Notes: generated from the letters alone by a model not told the origin. A stretch of DNA of 49,844 bases from Chitinophagaceae bacterium (GCA_027486835.1 JAIXOJ010000161.1:1-49844), one strand, 5' to 3'; shown: positions 8,175 through 18,062, counted from the stretch's first letter. Translations and numbers: made by a program.

Positions 8175-8542
8175 TTGACACCAATGTTGTTTCTGGTTAT
8201 TTGTCTGCTTCGTTTTCAACTGTTGGTTTAGCATTGATGGACGTGGCAATTGATGCAGTTCCAAATATATCTGTCATTACGCAAATAGAGCTTTTGTGTT
8301 GGAATACGGATGAGGATACATTGCAAAAAGTAAAGGATTTTATTTCTGATAGCAATGTTTTAAATATTAACCTAGATGTAATTGCAGAATGCGTTAGATT
8401 AAGAAGAACCAAAAAAATTAAAACACCAGATGCTATTATTGCAGCTACTGCTTTAGTTTACGATTATCAATTAATTACGAACAACGAAAAGGATTTTGAA
8501 AATATAAAAGGTTTGAAAATCGTCAATCCATATAAAGCCTAA
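8159..8542 (+). CDS. vapC: PIN-domain ribonuclease toxin, VapC type
   Basis: The protein has 127 residues, normal for VapC toxins. It shows the PIN acidic residues in order: D7 in YLIDTNVVSGYL, E43 in ITQIELLCW, D96 in IKTPDAIIAATA and the acidic residue in LITNNEKDFENI near the C-terminus. VapC proteins are Mg2+-dependent endoribonucleases, often cutting tRNA or rRNA, and are held inactive by the cognate antitoxin. Its ATG lies inside the last codons of the upstream antitoxin gene, indicating translational coupling. The substrate cannot be told from sequence. Confidence 0.85.
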   Translation: MERYLIDTNVVSGYLSASFSTVGLALMDVAIDAVPNISVITQIELLCWNTDEDTLQKVKDFISDSNVLNINLDVIAECVRLRRTKKIKTPDAIIAATALVYDYQLITNNEKDFENIKGLKIVNPYKA

Positions 8543-8820
8543 AGCCAACAACAGCATCCAAAAGCTAAACAAGTAGTGGACATTAACATGGAATCGGGTA
8601 AGAAAAATCATGTTCGTTATAGAGAAAATGGTGATTGTTTTTGGTAATTATATTGAAACGAGTCAATTGTTCATGAGTAAAAGAATGGAGAAATTGTTAG
8701 CAGAATGCCCACTACCTTGATGCTCTCCTATCGATACCCACCCACTTTTGGGGAATGATTTCATAACATAACTCATCGCTTATCTTCGCAAGTTCTTAAA
8801 CCATACGTCAAAACGCCAAA
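8543..8820. other. non-coding gap after toxin gene, with a short in-frame coding-like tail
   Basis: After the VapC stop the same frame stays open for about 33 codons and reads HPKAKQVVDINMESGKKNHV before TAA at about 8646. This may be a decayed gene end or chance. Nothing else recognisable is visible up to the lipoprotein start. Confidence 0.3.
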
Positions 8821-9231
8821 ATGAAATATATTCTTACGCTTTGCTTAACGGTTATGCTTTTTGCTTGTGGCACAACATCCCTCTCTAACACCTATGCAGA
8901 AGCAAACAATGCACTTGATGCGGGGCGTTATTTTATTGATGCTTGTTTAAAAGGTGATTTTGAAAAAGCGAAATACTACATGCTGCCTGATGCAGACAAC
9001 CAAAAGCAATTGCAGCAATTGGAGCGTGCATACAGAGAAAAAGACCGTGACGGTAGGCAGCAGTACCGCGAAGCATCTATCAACATCGCTGAAATTGCCA
9101 ACCTTTCTGAAACCATCACCATCATCAATTACAGCAATACTTATGACAAGATAGGCCATAAAATAAAGGTGGTTATGCAGAACAACAAATGGTTGGTTGA
9201 CTTCAAATACACCTTCAATCCTAATTTGTAG
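8821..9231 (+). CDS. small lipoprotein, DUF4878-like
   Basis: The protein has 136 residues with a lipoprotein signal peptide: Lys2, hydrophobic run ILTLCLTVMLF, then lipobox LFAC with Cys16 as the lipidated residue. The mature part contains a helix and a sheet pattern of the NTF2-like or DUF4878 type (AGRYFIDACLKGDFEKAKYY, then two beta strands ending with NNKWLVDFKYTF). Such proteins are attached to a membrane of the envelope; their function is not known. It is followed by a 99-bp gap before pyrophosphatase and seems to be a stand-alone gene. Fold assignment is tentative; the lipoprotein call is firm. Confidence 0.75.
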   Translation: MKYILTLCLTVMLFACGTTSLSNTYAEANNALDAGRYFIDACLKGDFEKAKYYMLPDADNQKQLQQLERAYREKDRDGRQQYREASINIAEIANLSETITIINYSNTYDKIGHKIKVVMQNNKWLVDFKYTFNPNL

Positions 9232-9330
9232 CGTAAGTTTGGCGTAAAGTCCTTTAATTGCAATCGTTTTCGTCTAATAGGATATTTTATTCCTACAATA
9301 ATTTTTTAACCCAAAACTAATTTTTACTTT

Positions 9331-9879
9331 ATGATTACTACACATGTACTACATCCCTGGCACGGTGTTTCCCCTGGTGAAAAAGCTCCTAGGGAAGTAA
9401 CTGCAATTATTGAAATCCCTCAAGGTAGCCGCTGTAAATACGAAATAGATAAACCTACAGGGTTACTAAAACTGGATAGAATTATTTATTCTTCCTTCCA
9501 CTATCCAATTAATTATGGTTTTATACCTCAGACCTATGGTGGTGATAAAGACCCCTTAGACATTTTGGTGATTACCTCCCTTTCTGTAGTGCCGTTGACG
9601 ATGATGGATGCTAAAGTAATAGGCGTTATGCAGATGATTGACCAAGGCGAAGCTGATGACAAAATAATTGCAGTGGCGGCCAACGACCCTACAGTAAACC
9701 ACTATAATAACATAGAAGAATTACAGCCCCACTTTTTCGATGAGCTGCGTCATTTCTTTGAAGAGTACAAGAAATTGGAAAAGAAATCTGTGCGCGTAGA
9801 AGAATTTGGCGATAAAACAAAAGCAATCGGCATTATTGAAGAAGCCATTGCTTACTACAAAGAGAACTTCCCTCGCTAG
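9331..9879 (+). CDS. ppa: inorganic pyrophosphatase, family I
   Basis: The protein has 182 residues, normal for family I soluble pyrophosphatases, which hydrolyse PPi to two phosphates with Mg2+ and so pull biosynthetic reactions forward. The signature DKDPLD with its metal-binding aspartates is present, as are the substrate-binding stretches EIPQGSRCKYEID, LDRIIYSSFHYPINYGFIP and the C-terminal DKTKAIGIIEEAI. The start at the ATG after an A-rich leader matches the family N-terminus. It is cytoplasmic housekeeping and most likely constitutive. Confidence 0.95.
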   Translation: MITTHVLHPWHGVSPGEKAPREVTAIIEIPQGSRCKYEIDKPTGLLKLDRIIYSSFHYPINYGFIPQTYGGDKDPLDILVITSLSVVPLTMMDAKVIGVMQMIDQGEADDKIIAVAANDPTVNHYNNIEELQPHFFDELRHFFEEYKKLEKKSVRVEEFGDKTKAIGIIEEAIAYYKENFPR

Positions 9880-9992
9880 TAAGGGGAAGCGGCAAGAAGC
9901 TAAGTTGAGCGTATCAATTACTATTAAGAATATTGAATTTTGGTTTGGCTCAATTGAGTCATCCAATTACATTTGTAAAAATTTTTTGGATA

Positions 9993-10145
9993 ATGGAGGC
10001 ACAACAATCTACTGGTAAGTACTGGATTTTATTTTTTCTATGGTTAGGAATTTTAGTAACCCTCATGTTTGTGTATCGCGAATTTTTTTGGCTAGCGCTA
10101 CCAGGAACAGTTACTTATTTTGCAAAGGGCATGGATTTGATATAA
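9993..10145 (+). CDS. small single-span membrane protein
   Basis: A 50-residue reading frame starts MEAQQSTGKYWILFFLWLGI and continues with a long hydrophobic run containing LVTLMFVYREFFWLALPG, one or two membrane passes, before a short polar end. It lies between the pyrophosphatase and a strong terminator that would end the transcript 26 bp downstream, which supports it as a real last gene of this unit. No function can be assigned; the size makes the call moderate. Confidence 0.5.
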   Translation: MEAQQSTGKYWILFFLWLGILVTLMFVYREFFWLALPGTVTYFAKGMDLI

Positions 10146-10170
10146 TATCAACTACTACAATTTATTTTAA

Positions 10171-10195
10171 AAGCAGACGCAAGTCTGCTTTTTTT
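10171..10195 (+). terminator. Rho-independent terminator
   Basis: Stem AAGCAGAC / GTCTGCTT with GCAA tetraloop, followed by a T-run. It ends the pyrophosphatase and small membrane protein transcript. Confidence 0.85.
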
Positions 10196-10236
10196 ATGAC
10201 TACAACTATTTTATTCAACAACTCATTGATCGTATC

Positions 10237-11763
10237 ATGGATTTTTTAGCACATCTTCAACTTTCCTCTAGCAATATTGGCACTTCTACTGGCAATAATT
10301 GGATAAACAGCACTGGTTCAGAAATAGAAAGCTTTTCACCAGTAGATGGGAAATCTATTGGCGTGGTGGCGGCAACAGATGAGGCTGCTTACGAACAAGT
10401 GATGCAAACATCGCAAGCTGCATTTGAAGTGTGGCGAACATGGCCGGCGCCGAAAAGAGGGGAAATAGTGCGCCAAGTGGGCAATGCGCTTAGCGAATAT
10501 AAAGAAAGCCTTGGCAAACTGGTGAGTTATGAAATGGGCAAAAGCTTGCAAGAGGGCTTGGGCGAAGTGCAGGAAATGATAGACATCTGCGATTTTGCCG
10601 TGGGGCTTTCTCGTCAGTTATATGGGTTAACCATGCACAGCGAACGTCCTAACCATCGGATGTACGAACAATGGCATCCCTTGGGTATTGTGGGCATCAT
10701 ATCTGCTTTTAATTTTCCTGTGGCCGTTTGGAGCTGGAATGCAGCACTAGCATGGGTATGTGGCAATGTGTGTGTGTGGAAACCGAGCGAGAAAACACCG
10801 CTTTGCAGTGTTGCCGTGCAAAAAATTATTGGTAAAGTTTTCGCTGCCAATGCAGTACCAGAGGGTGTGAGTTGTTTGGTACAAGGTGATTACCAAGTAG
10901 GGGAGTGGCTGGCTAAAGACACAAGGATACCCCTTGTTTCCGCTACAGGAAGTACCAGAATGGGCAAGGCAGTAAACCAAACTGTTGCGGGAAGATTGGG
11001 GAAAACCCTCTTAGAATTAGGAGGCAACAATGCCATCATCATCAGCGAACATGCCGACCTCGAAATGGCTTTATTGGGATGTGTGTTTGGAGCCGTGGGT
11101 ACTGCTGGGCAACGCTGCACCACTACTCGACGCTTAATTATTCATGAATCTGTTTATGATCAATTTACCACCACACTAATAAAAGCTTACAAGCAATTGC
11201 GGATTGGCAATCCCTTAGATGCCTCCAACCACGTAGGGCCATTAATTGACAAAACTGCGGTGGCACAGTACCTACTCGCTATTGACCAGTGCAAACAACA
11301 AGGAGGTCGATTCCTAGTGGAAGGAAAAGTGCTTACTGGAGATGAAGCCTATGAAAGTGGTTGTTTTGTTCAGCCTTGCATTGCAGAGGTGGAGAATAGC
11401 TACCCCATTGTGCAACACGAAACTTTTGCACCTATATTATACGTGATGAAATACAGTTCCCTAGCGGAAGCTATCGCACTTCAAAACGGGGTACCGCAGG
11501 GGCTTTCGTCTAGCATCATGACTTTAAACATGCGCGAAGCAGAACAATTTTTAGCAGTAGGTGGAAGCGATTGTGGTATTGCTAATGTAAACATTGGTAC
11601 CAGCGGTGCTGAAATTGGAGGCGCATTTGGAGGGGAAAAGGAAACTGGCGGTGGTCGCGAAAGTGGCAGCGACGCTTGGAAAGCCTATATGCGCCGACAA
11701 ACCAACACCATCAATTGGGGTACACATCTTCCACTAGCTCAGGGTATCCGTTTTGACATTTAG
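10237..11763 (+). CDS. aldehyde dehydrogenase, ALDH7 type (L-aminoadipate-semialdehyde dehydrogenase-like)
   Basis: The protein has 508 residues. It follows the ALDH7/antiquitin pattern: EIESFSPVDGKSIG, MGKSLQEGLGEVQEMIDICD, FAVGLSRQLYG, HPLGIVGIISAFNFPVAVW, KPSEKTPL. The catalytic Glu lies in LLELGGNNA and the catalytic Cys in GTAGQRCTTTRR. The C-terminus (GAFGGEKETGGGRESGSDAW) is the ALDH7-specific end. These enzymes oxidise alpha-aminoadipate semialdehyde with NAD+ in lysine breakdown or related semialdehydes; the exact substrate here is inferred from family. No other lysine-degradation gene is next to it. It has its own terminator. Confidence 0.9.
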   Translation: MDFLAHLQLSSSNIGTSTGNNWINSTGSEIESFSPVDGKSIGVVAATDEAAYEQVMQTSQAAFEVWRTWPAPKRGEIVRQVGNALSEYKESLGKLVSYEMGKSLQEGLGEVQEMIDICDFAVGLSRQLYGLTMHSERPNHRMYEQWHPLGIVGIISAFNFPVAVWSWNAALAWVCGNVCVWKPSEKTPLCSVAVQKIIGKVFAANAVPEGVSCLVQGDYQVGEWLAKDTRIPLVSATGSTRMGKAVNQTVAGRLGKTLLELGGNNAIIISEHADLEMALLGCVFGAVGTAGQRCTTTRRLIIHESVYDQFTTTLIKAYKQLRIGNPLDASNHVGPLIDKTAVAQYLLAIDQCKQQGGRFLVEGKVLTGDEAYESGCFVQPCIAEVENSYPIVQHETFAPILYVMKYSSLAEAIALQNGVPQGLSSSIMTLNMREAEQFLAVGGSDCGIANVNIGTSGAEIGGAFGGEKETGGGRESGSDAWKAYMRRQTNTINWGTHLPLAQGIRFDI

Positions 11764-11787
11764 TAGTTTTCCAACTTAGCGTTTTTC

Positions 11788-11820
11788 AAACCCGTCAGAT
11801 TAAACACCTGACGGGTTTTT
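11788..11820 (+). terminator. Rho-independent terminator of ALDH7 gene
   Basis: Stem CCCGTCAG / CTGACGGG extended by AAA/TTT, with a 9-nt loop and a following T-run. The sequence is reminiscent of, but distinct from, the large CCTGACAGG palindrome. Confidence 0.85.
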
Positions 11821-12211
11821 GGTGAAAAGGCACTGAGTAATATTATTCAATGTTTTGGGTTTTGCTTTGAGTAAAGTTCCGCCACGGTTCAACAAAACAT
11901 CTAACATTTATTTGGAAGGGTGGTGAAATATTGCCACTAAACCAAACGAATATGGATTTGTGGTTTGGTAAAAATTTTTAGTAGCTGAAGTCGGACTGAA
12001 AGTGGAGGTTTGGTTTTAAAGCAATTACAAATACGTTTTGCAATAAAGCTGATTGGGCTGCTTAATATCGTAAATGGTTCAAAAAATAGCTACACACATT
12101 TAATATTGTTTTCTGAATCTAATGCTAACCTAAATTGATAAAGTAGAAAATAAACAAACTTGAACTTTTTGAGCGAGCGGAAGTAAGAAGAATGGTAGCG
12201 CTAGTTTTTTT
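11821..12211. other. intergenic region without recognisable gene
   Basis: The stretch lies between the ALDH7 terminator and the 3' end of the MBL-fold gene. No reading frame with coding character is visible. Several ACCAAAC/GTTTGG fragments occur, but no ordered repeat could be defined. Confidence 0.5.
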
Positions 12212-13315
12212 CTACCCAATACCCTTCCACCATGGTTGAAACTGTTGCGTAGCATCATCCAATCTTATTTTCTCTCCAATCATAGGTGTTGCAATAGGCA
12301 TTCGAGCGGCAGTGGCATGTTGGCTCACTTTAATAATCGGTTCATCCCAATCATGTTGCGCTAATGGAAATTTTGCCCAATGGACAGGCAACAGCTTTTT
12401 TGCTTGCAAATCAACTGCGGCACGCACCACTTCATCGGGCATAGCATGTATGTAGCGCCAGTTTTTATTGTACTGTCCGCATTCTAAAATAGCCCAATCA
12501 AATGGGCCGAACTGTTTGCCAATGGCTTCGAAATGAGTGTCGTACCCAGAATCTCCACCAATAAATAAATTCATCGTAGGTGTTTTTAAGGCAAATGACA
12601 TCCACAACGATTGCTGTCGCTTAAGCAACCCCCGACCAGAAAAGTGGCGAGCAGGAAGGGTGTTAACCACAAAACCTGGTGCTAACTCAAAAGTGGCAAA
12701 CCAATCTTTTTCCAATATCATATCGCTAGGAAATCCCCAATGCCGAAGATGCAATGCAGTACCTAAACCAGTAATGATTTGTTTTATTTTCGGTTTCAGG
12801 GCAATAATTGTAGGATAATCTAGATGATCCCAATGATCGTGTGACATGAATAGGTAATCTATTTCAGGTATGTCGTCAACTGTATAAATATCGCTACCCA
12901 AAAAACTTTTCATAGAACCAGGAATCGGTGAGGCATTACCGCTAAACACAGGATCTACCATGATGCGTTTACCATCAATTTGAATAAAATAAGAAGAATG
13001 GCCAAACCATACCAGTACATTTTCTTTTGGCAATAGGGTATGTAAGTTAGTTTTTTGGGAGGGCAGCGCAGCATTTGGTTTTAATCGCTTACTTTTTTCA
13101 AATAGAAACGACCATAACACTTGGCCGTAACTCACTCCTTCTGTGATGTCGGGAGTTGGGCTTTGGTTTTGAAATTTGCCATTGCTGTATTGTGGCGATT
13201 GTTTCAGCATGTTTAAGTAAGTGCCAGAAGGGGTTTTGCCAAACATTGGCAATCGCACAAACCAAACAACCATAAGAAAGATTACCCCAAGAAGACCAAA
13301 TAAGTATATCAACAT
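12212..13315 (-). CDS. membrane-anchored MBL-fold metal-dependent hydrolase (UlaG / NAPE-PLD-like)
   Basis: From the ATG at 13315 the protein has 367 residues. It begins with a membrane helix (MLIYLFGLLGVIFLMVVWFV) that probably anchors it. The metallo-beta-lactamase motif SHDHWDHLD (HxHxDH) is present, with further metal ligands in LPARHFSGRG, FIGGDSGYD and LPVHWAKF. Upstream lies VWFGHSSYFIQIDGKRIMVD, typical of UlaG and N-acyl-phosphatidylethanolamine phospholipase D relatives. Substrate is unknown; lipid-type phosphodiesters are plausible. A longer frame exists from a GTG at 13450, but its extra 45 residues look like a poor N-terminus, so the ATG is preferred. It converges with the ALDH7 gene. 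Confidence 0.85.
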   Translation of the reverse strand: MLIYLFGLLGVIFLMVVWFVRLPMFGKTPSGTYLNMLKQSPQYSNGKFQNQSPTPDITEGVSYGQVLWSFLFEKSKRLKPNAALPSQKTNLHTLLPKENVLVWFGHSSYFIQIDGKRIMVDPVFSGNASPIPGSMKSFLGSDIYTVDDIPEIDYLFMSHDHWDHLDYPTIIALKPKIKQIITGLGTALHLRHWGFPSDMILEKDWFATFELAPGFVVNTLPARHFSGRGLLKRQQSLWMSFALKTPTMNLFIGGDSGYDTHFEAIGKQFGPFDWAILECGQYNKNWRYIHAMPDEVVRAAVDLQAKKLLPVHWAKFPLAQHDWDEPIIKVSQHATAARMPIATPMIGEKIRLDDATQQFQPWWKGIG

Positions 13316-13835
13316 GTTTATGAAATTTATAGCATCGAAAAGCGCAACTACAAGGAAAGCTTCTATTGGAAAAAAATGCCCCAATGGCACAAATGAAGGT
13401 TGTTTTCCAATAAGGGAGGGGCTATATCTTTTAATAAAAGGGAAACTCACTCTATTATCTATTGGACTAGTTGCTGTTTAAATGGTGCCAAATTCCCAAA
13501 ATCCTATTGATATGATGAAATGATGCTTTATTTCTTAGGTGTCCGAAGTTCGATGTAAAGTAATGTTGTAAGATTACGCAATTACCTTTTGTAATTCTAT
13601 TTCTGATAAGTATTGATTTTTTGCTGCTTATGTAGTACTATGTTGGGAGCACATTTTTTAAGCTACTAATGAAAACCGAAGCGTAAATTATGGCAACATG
13701 TGTGATGGAATTTGCTTTTTTTGGTCAAAATTGGCCATGCAACTATGTGAAAATCTATTTTTTTTAAAAAAGAATGTGCTAAATGTGGATTTCAGCCATT
13801 ATTTTTGGCTATTCCATTAATTTAAATAAATAATC
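13316..13835. other. intergenic region between divergent MBL-fold and T9SS-protein genes
   Basis: AT-rich, without a credible reading frame apart from the unlikely N-terminal extension of the MBL gene. It must hold the promoters of both divergent genes; no convincing -33/-7 pair was found. Confidence 0.5.
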
Positions 13836-16800
13836 ATGAGAAAAATTCGACACTTTTCATTGCTACTTATTGCAATGTTTATACTCCTAGTGAAAGGAGT
13901 AAATGCTCAGGCTATCTTACAAGAGAGCTTTGAAGGTACGTTCCCACCCTCGGGGTGGACAATGGTTAACAATGGTGCGGGGAATAATTGGAAACAAAAT
14001 ACCACAAACACCTATTCGTATCATGGTACAAATTCTATGTTTTATGGGTATTCTGTTACTGAGGCTGCGGATGCTTGGGCGTTCACGCCTAGTTTAGCAC
14101 TGAATACCAATCCTGTAACCATTACATTTTATGTAAGAGTAAGAAGCACAGTATATGCAGAAAACCTGAAAGTTACAATTGGTAAAGACACCGTTCCAGC
14201 TAATCACACAGATATATTATTAGACAGTACGGGTTTAAAAAATATTACTTACAACAAGTGGTCCGTAACATACACGCCTACTTCTGCGGACAACTACATA
14301 TTCGGATTTAATTGTTATTCTGACCCCAATATGTGGAACTTGTATGTAGATAGTGTTACTGTTTGGCAACAATTGCCAGGCTGTACTGGCAAGCCAGCTA
14401 CTGCTACAGTTGTTGGGCCTAGTGGTATTTGTAGTGGTACAAATTTTGGACTTTCAGCTTCTGGTGCAACATTAGCCAACGGTATTGTTTACCAATGGCA
14501 ATCTTCTTCAAATGGTGGTACAACCTGGAGCAATATTTCAGGCGCTACTTCACCTGCTTATTCAACATCTATCACTGCACCAACACAATATCGTTTCAAG
14601 ACTTACTGTACCAACTCATCAGACTCTTCTACATCAAATAGTTTTAGTGTTGCCATCAATCCAAGTGCCTACTGTTTGTGTAGCCCGGCAACTGGAGTAA
14701 CGCTCCACACTTTTACTGGACCAACCATAGAATCTGTCGAAATTTCTGGAACTACATTGGTAAACAGTAGTCCAGGCGCACCAGCCGACGGATATACGCT
14801 TTTTCCCGCAACAGGTAGTACAACTGCTACGCTAGTTCAAGCAAATACCTATGATTTAGTTACCGAATTTTTAGGTACAGGAACAGGTACAACCATTGCT
14901 TCGGTATGGGTAGATTGGAATCAAAACGGCACTTATGAAGCAAGTGAATGGACACAAATAACGACTGCTAGTATTGGCTCTTTCACTACCAGTATTACTG
15001 TGCCAGCTAATGCCAAAGTGGGTTTAACATCCCTTAGAATAAGAACAAGAGCAAGCGGAAGTCCGAACGGAAGTGGTGATGCTTGTGCTCAGTTCGGTTC
15101 AGGAGAAACAGAGGAATATATTATTAACGTAGCATCGGGTGCTGCTTGTACCGGTAAACCAACTGCAGGGGTGGTTACTGGCCCGAAATCTATTTGCCCT
15201 AATACTACGTTTACGCTAAAAGACAGTGCTTCCACTGCAGCAACTGGTATCACTTATCAGTGGCAAGTGTCAACTAATGGTGGTACCACTTGGTCAAATA
15301 TTGCTGGAGCTACTGATTTATTGTATACAACTGCCATTACCGCAACTAGCCAATATAGAACTAAAGTAGTGTGTACTGCTTCAAATGATTCAGCTTATAC
15401 TACCGCTTATACTGTTGCAATTAGTCCTTTAACCGCTTGCTACTGTAGTCCAAATACTGGGGTTATTTTACATAGTTCAACCGCCCCAACAATTGATACG
15501 GTATCTATTACTGGTACTACCTTGTACAACATTAATGCAGGAGTGCCTACTAATGGATACACTAGTTTCAAGGATTCTGGTAATACAACAGCAACCTTAA
15601 CTCAGGCCTTAACTTATAATCTAATTACAAGCATTACTGGAACAGCAGTGGCTTCCTTATGGATTGATTGGGATCAAAATGGAAAATTTGATTCTTCAGA
15701 ATGGAAACAAATTATATTGTCTGGAACTGGAGCTATAACCACAAGTATTTCAGTACCTGCAAATGCTAAATTGGGTAAAACTGGATTGAGAATAAGAACT
15801 AGGGCTTCAGGTTCATCTAATGGAATTGGCGACGCTTGTACCACTTTCGGTTCTGGTGAAACAGAGGATTATGTAATTACTATTGCGGCAGGAGCTTCAT
15901 GTACTGGTAAGCCATCAGCAGGTGTTGTTACTTCTGGGCCGAAAACTATTTGCCCAAATACAGCATTTAGTCTAAAAGACAGTGGATCTACTGCCGCAAT
16001 TGGTATCACTTATCAATGGCAGGTTTCTACAAACGGTGGTGCTTCATGGTCAGATATTGCTGGTGCTAATAGCGTACTGCTAACTACTGCTATAACCACT
16101 AATAGCCAATTCAGGACTAAAGTGGTATGTACTTCATCCAAAGATTCAGCATACACTGCTGCATACACTGTATCTCTAAGTCCAGTTACTGCCTGCTATT
16201 GCAGTCCAACTACTGGGGTAATTTTACACAGTTCAACTGCCCCAACTATTGATACTGTATCAATTACTGGTACTACATTGTACAATATTAATAAGGGTGC
16301 ACCCACTAATGGATACACTAGTTTCAAAGATTCTGGTAATTTAACAGCTACCTTGGCACAAGCGTTGACCTACAATCTCATTACGAACATCACTGGAACA
16401 GCAGTGGCTTCTTTATGGATTGATTGGGATCAAAATGGAAAATTTGATTCTTCAGAATGGAAACAAATTGTACTTTCTGGAACTGGGTCTATCACTACCA
16501 GCATTTCAGTGCCAGCCAATGCTAAGTTGGGTAAAACTGGATTGAGAATAAGAACTAGAGCTTCAGGTTCATCTAATGGAATTGGGGATGCTTGTACCAC
16601 TTTCGGATCTGGTGAAACAGAAGATTATGTAATTACCATTGCGGCAGGAACGCCATGTACTGGTAAGCCGAATGCAGGTTACATTATTGCACCATCTACT
16701 ACTTGCCCAGCAACTAATTTCACATTGAAAGATACACTGTACACAGCCGCTAGTGCTATCAGTTATCAATGGCAATCATCTACGGACGGAGGTACTACTT

Positions 16801-17963
16801 GGAATAGTATTACGGGTGCGAACAACTTTACCCATACTACATCTATTTCTGCGGAAACCCAATTCCGTTTTAAAGTAGTTTGTACAGCATCTAAGGATTC
16901 TTCTTACAGCAACCCAGTTACTGTTGCGCTTAAAGCAATTGCTGATTGTTTTTGTACACCTGACAATGGAACGGTTTTGCATACTTCAACAACTCCTTCA
17001 ATTGACTCAGTTGCAATTGTTGGTACTACTTTAGACAATAATGACATCGGTGCTCCTGTAAATGGTTATACCATGTTCCCTGATAACACCAATACAACAG
17101 CTACTTTGGCTCCTGGAACGAATTACGATTTGAAAACCGTTTTCTCAGGAACTACTATTGCTTCTGTATGGTTTGATTGGAATCAAAATGGAAATTTTGA
17201 AGCTTCTGAATGGACGCAAATTACTACCACAAGTTCTGGTTTGGTTACTACCTCAATTCCGGTTCCTACAACCGCCAAACTTGGGACATCTGTTATGAGA
17301 ATTCGTAGTCGTTCTGTTGGCAGCCCAAATGCTGCTGCGAATGCTTGTACTACTTTTGGATCAGGTGAAACCGAAGATTATATCTTGACAATCGGAGTTG
17401 TTACACCAGTTTCTGTTACCGCCTTCAAGGGTGAACATAAAGGCACTGCCAATCTACTTTCTTGGAGAACTTTAAATGAGTTGAATAATAGAGGATTTAG
17501 TGTAGAACGGTCTCTTGATGGTAGAACATTCACAACAATTGGTTTTGTAAAATCTACTGCTAAACAAGGTAATAGCAGTGAAACCCTAAGCTATCAGTTT
17601 GTGGATGAAAAACCTTTCAATAAAGGGTTCTATCGCTTGAAACAAATTGATGTTGATGGCAGATTTGCGTATTCTCCAATTATCACCTTAAAAGCTAGCA
17701 GTGCATTAGAGCTTTCGTTGTTGTCTGTTTATCCTAACCCTGCTAAAAATGTGATTAATTTAGTTGTTGCTGGTGCATCTAGCAATAAAGTAAATATCAT
17801 CATTACAGATTTAGCTGGAAAAGTGGTTAAACAACAAACTGCTCAACTTTCTAGTGAAGATAATATTGTGAAAATGGATGTTGCTTCTTTAGTATCTGGT
17901 AACTATTTAGTTAGAATTGTTACTAACAATGCTTCTGCGGTACATAAATTCTTCAAACAATAA
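13836..17963 (+). CDS. giant secreted protein with four Ig-like/GEVED units and T9SS sorting domain
   Basis: The protein has 1375 residues. A signal peptide (residues 1-25, ending VNAQ) is followed by a cleaved-adhesin/choice-of-anchor-J-like domain (26-180: ILQESFEGTFPPSGWTMVNN). Four units of about 250 residues begin with CTGKP at 183, 438, 689 and 941. Each pairs an Ig-like part (YQWQVSTNGGTTWSNIAGA) with a GEVED domain (ASLWIDWDQNGKFDSSEW, LRIRTRASGS, FGSGETEDY). After a linker, the last 75 or so residues are a T9SS type A sorting domain (LSVYPNPAKNVINL ... GNYLVRIVTNN). It is exported by the Sec system and then type IX secretion and probably ends up on the surface. Units 2 and 3 are nearly identical at DNA level. 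Role may be adhesion; no catalytic motif is visible. Confidence 0.92.
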   Translation: MRKIRHFSLLLIAMFILLVKGVNAQAILQESFEGTFPPSGWTMVNNGAGNNWKQNTTNTYSYHGTNSMFYGYSVTEAADAWAFTPSLALNTNPVTITFYVRVRSTVYAENLKVTIGKDTVPANHTDILLDSTGLKNITYNKWSVTYTPTSADNYIFGFNCYSDPNMWNLYVDSVTVWQQLPGCTGKPATATVVGPSGICSGTNFGLSASGATLANGIVYQWQSSSNGGTTWSNISGATSPAYSTSITAPTQYRFKTYCTNSSDSSTSNSFSVAINPSAYCLCSPATGVTLHTFTGPTIESVEISGTTLVNSSPGAPADGYTLFPATGSTTATLVQANTYDLVTEFLGTGTGTTIASVWVDWNQNGTYEASEWTQITTASIGSFTTSITVPANAKVGLTSLRIRTRASGSPNGSGDACAQFGSGETEEYIINVASGAACTGKPTAGVVTGPKSICPNTTFTLKDSASTAATGITYQWQVSTNGGTTWSNIAGATDLLYTTAITATSQYRTKVVCTASNDSAYTTAYTVAISPLTACYCSPNTGVILHSSTAPTIDTVSITGTTLYNINAGVPTNGYTSFKDSGNTTATLTQALTYNLITSITGTAVASLWIDWDQNGKFDSSEWKQIILSGTGAITTSISVPANAKLGKTGLRIRTRASGSSNGIGDACTTFGSGETEDYVITIAAGASCTGKPSAGVVTSGPKTICPNTAFSLKDSGSTAAIGITYQWQVSTNGGASWSDIAGANSVLLTTAITTNSQFRTKVVCTSSKDSAYTAAYTVSLSPVTACYCSPTTGVILHSSTAPTIDTVSITGTTLYNINKGAPTNGYTSFKDSGNLTATLAQALTYNLITNITGTAVASLWIDWDQNGKFDSSEWKQIVLSGTGSITTSISVPANAKLGKTGLRIRTRASGSSNGIGDACTTFGSGETEDYVITIAAGTPCTGKPNAGYIIAPSTTCPATNFTLKDTLYTAASAISYQWQSSTDGGTTWNSITGANNFTHTTSISAETQFRFKVVCTASKDSSYSNPVTVALKAIADCFCTPDNGTVLHTSTTPSIDSVAIVGTTLDNNDIGAPVNGYTMFPDNTNTTATLAPGTNYDLKTVFSGTTIASVWFDWNQNGNFEASEWTQITTTSSGLVTTSIPVPTTAKLGTSVMRIRSRSVGSPNAAANACTTFGSGETEDYILTIGVVTPVSVTAFKGEHKGTANLLSWRTLNELNNRGFSVERSLDGRTFTTIGFVKSTAKQGNSSETLSYQFVDEKPFNKGFYRLKQIDVDGRFAYSPIITLKASSALELSLLSVYPNPAKNVINLVVAGASSNKVNIIITDLAGKVVKQQTAQLSSEDNIVKMDVASLVSGNYLVRIVTNNASAVHKFFKQ

Positions 17964-18025
17964 GCATCGTTGAAAATTTATTAGGTGATTACTTTAAAGT
18001 AACTACCTAGTATGTCTTTTAAATA

Positions 18026-18062
18026 AAAGCGGGTATTCCTTCATTGGAATACCCGCTTTTTT
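18026..18062 (+). terminator. Rho-independent terminator of the T9SS-protein gene
   Basis: Perfect stem GCGGGTATTCC / GGAATACCCGC with a 6-nt loop and a following T-run. It is A-rich on the other side, so it may also work for the minus strand. Confidence 0.9.

Noticed and set aside
13316-13450. GTG start for the MBL-fold protein giving 45 additional residues
   Set aside because: GTG starts are unusual here, the added part has no signal-like or family-like character, and the ATG at 13315 begins directly with the membrane helix.
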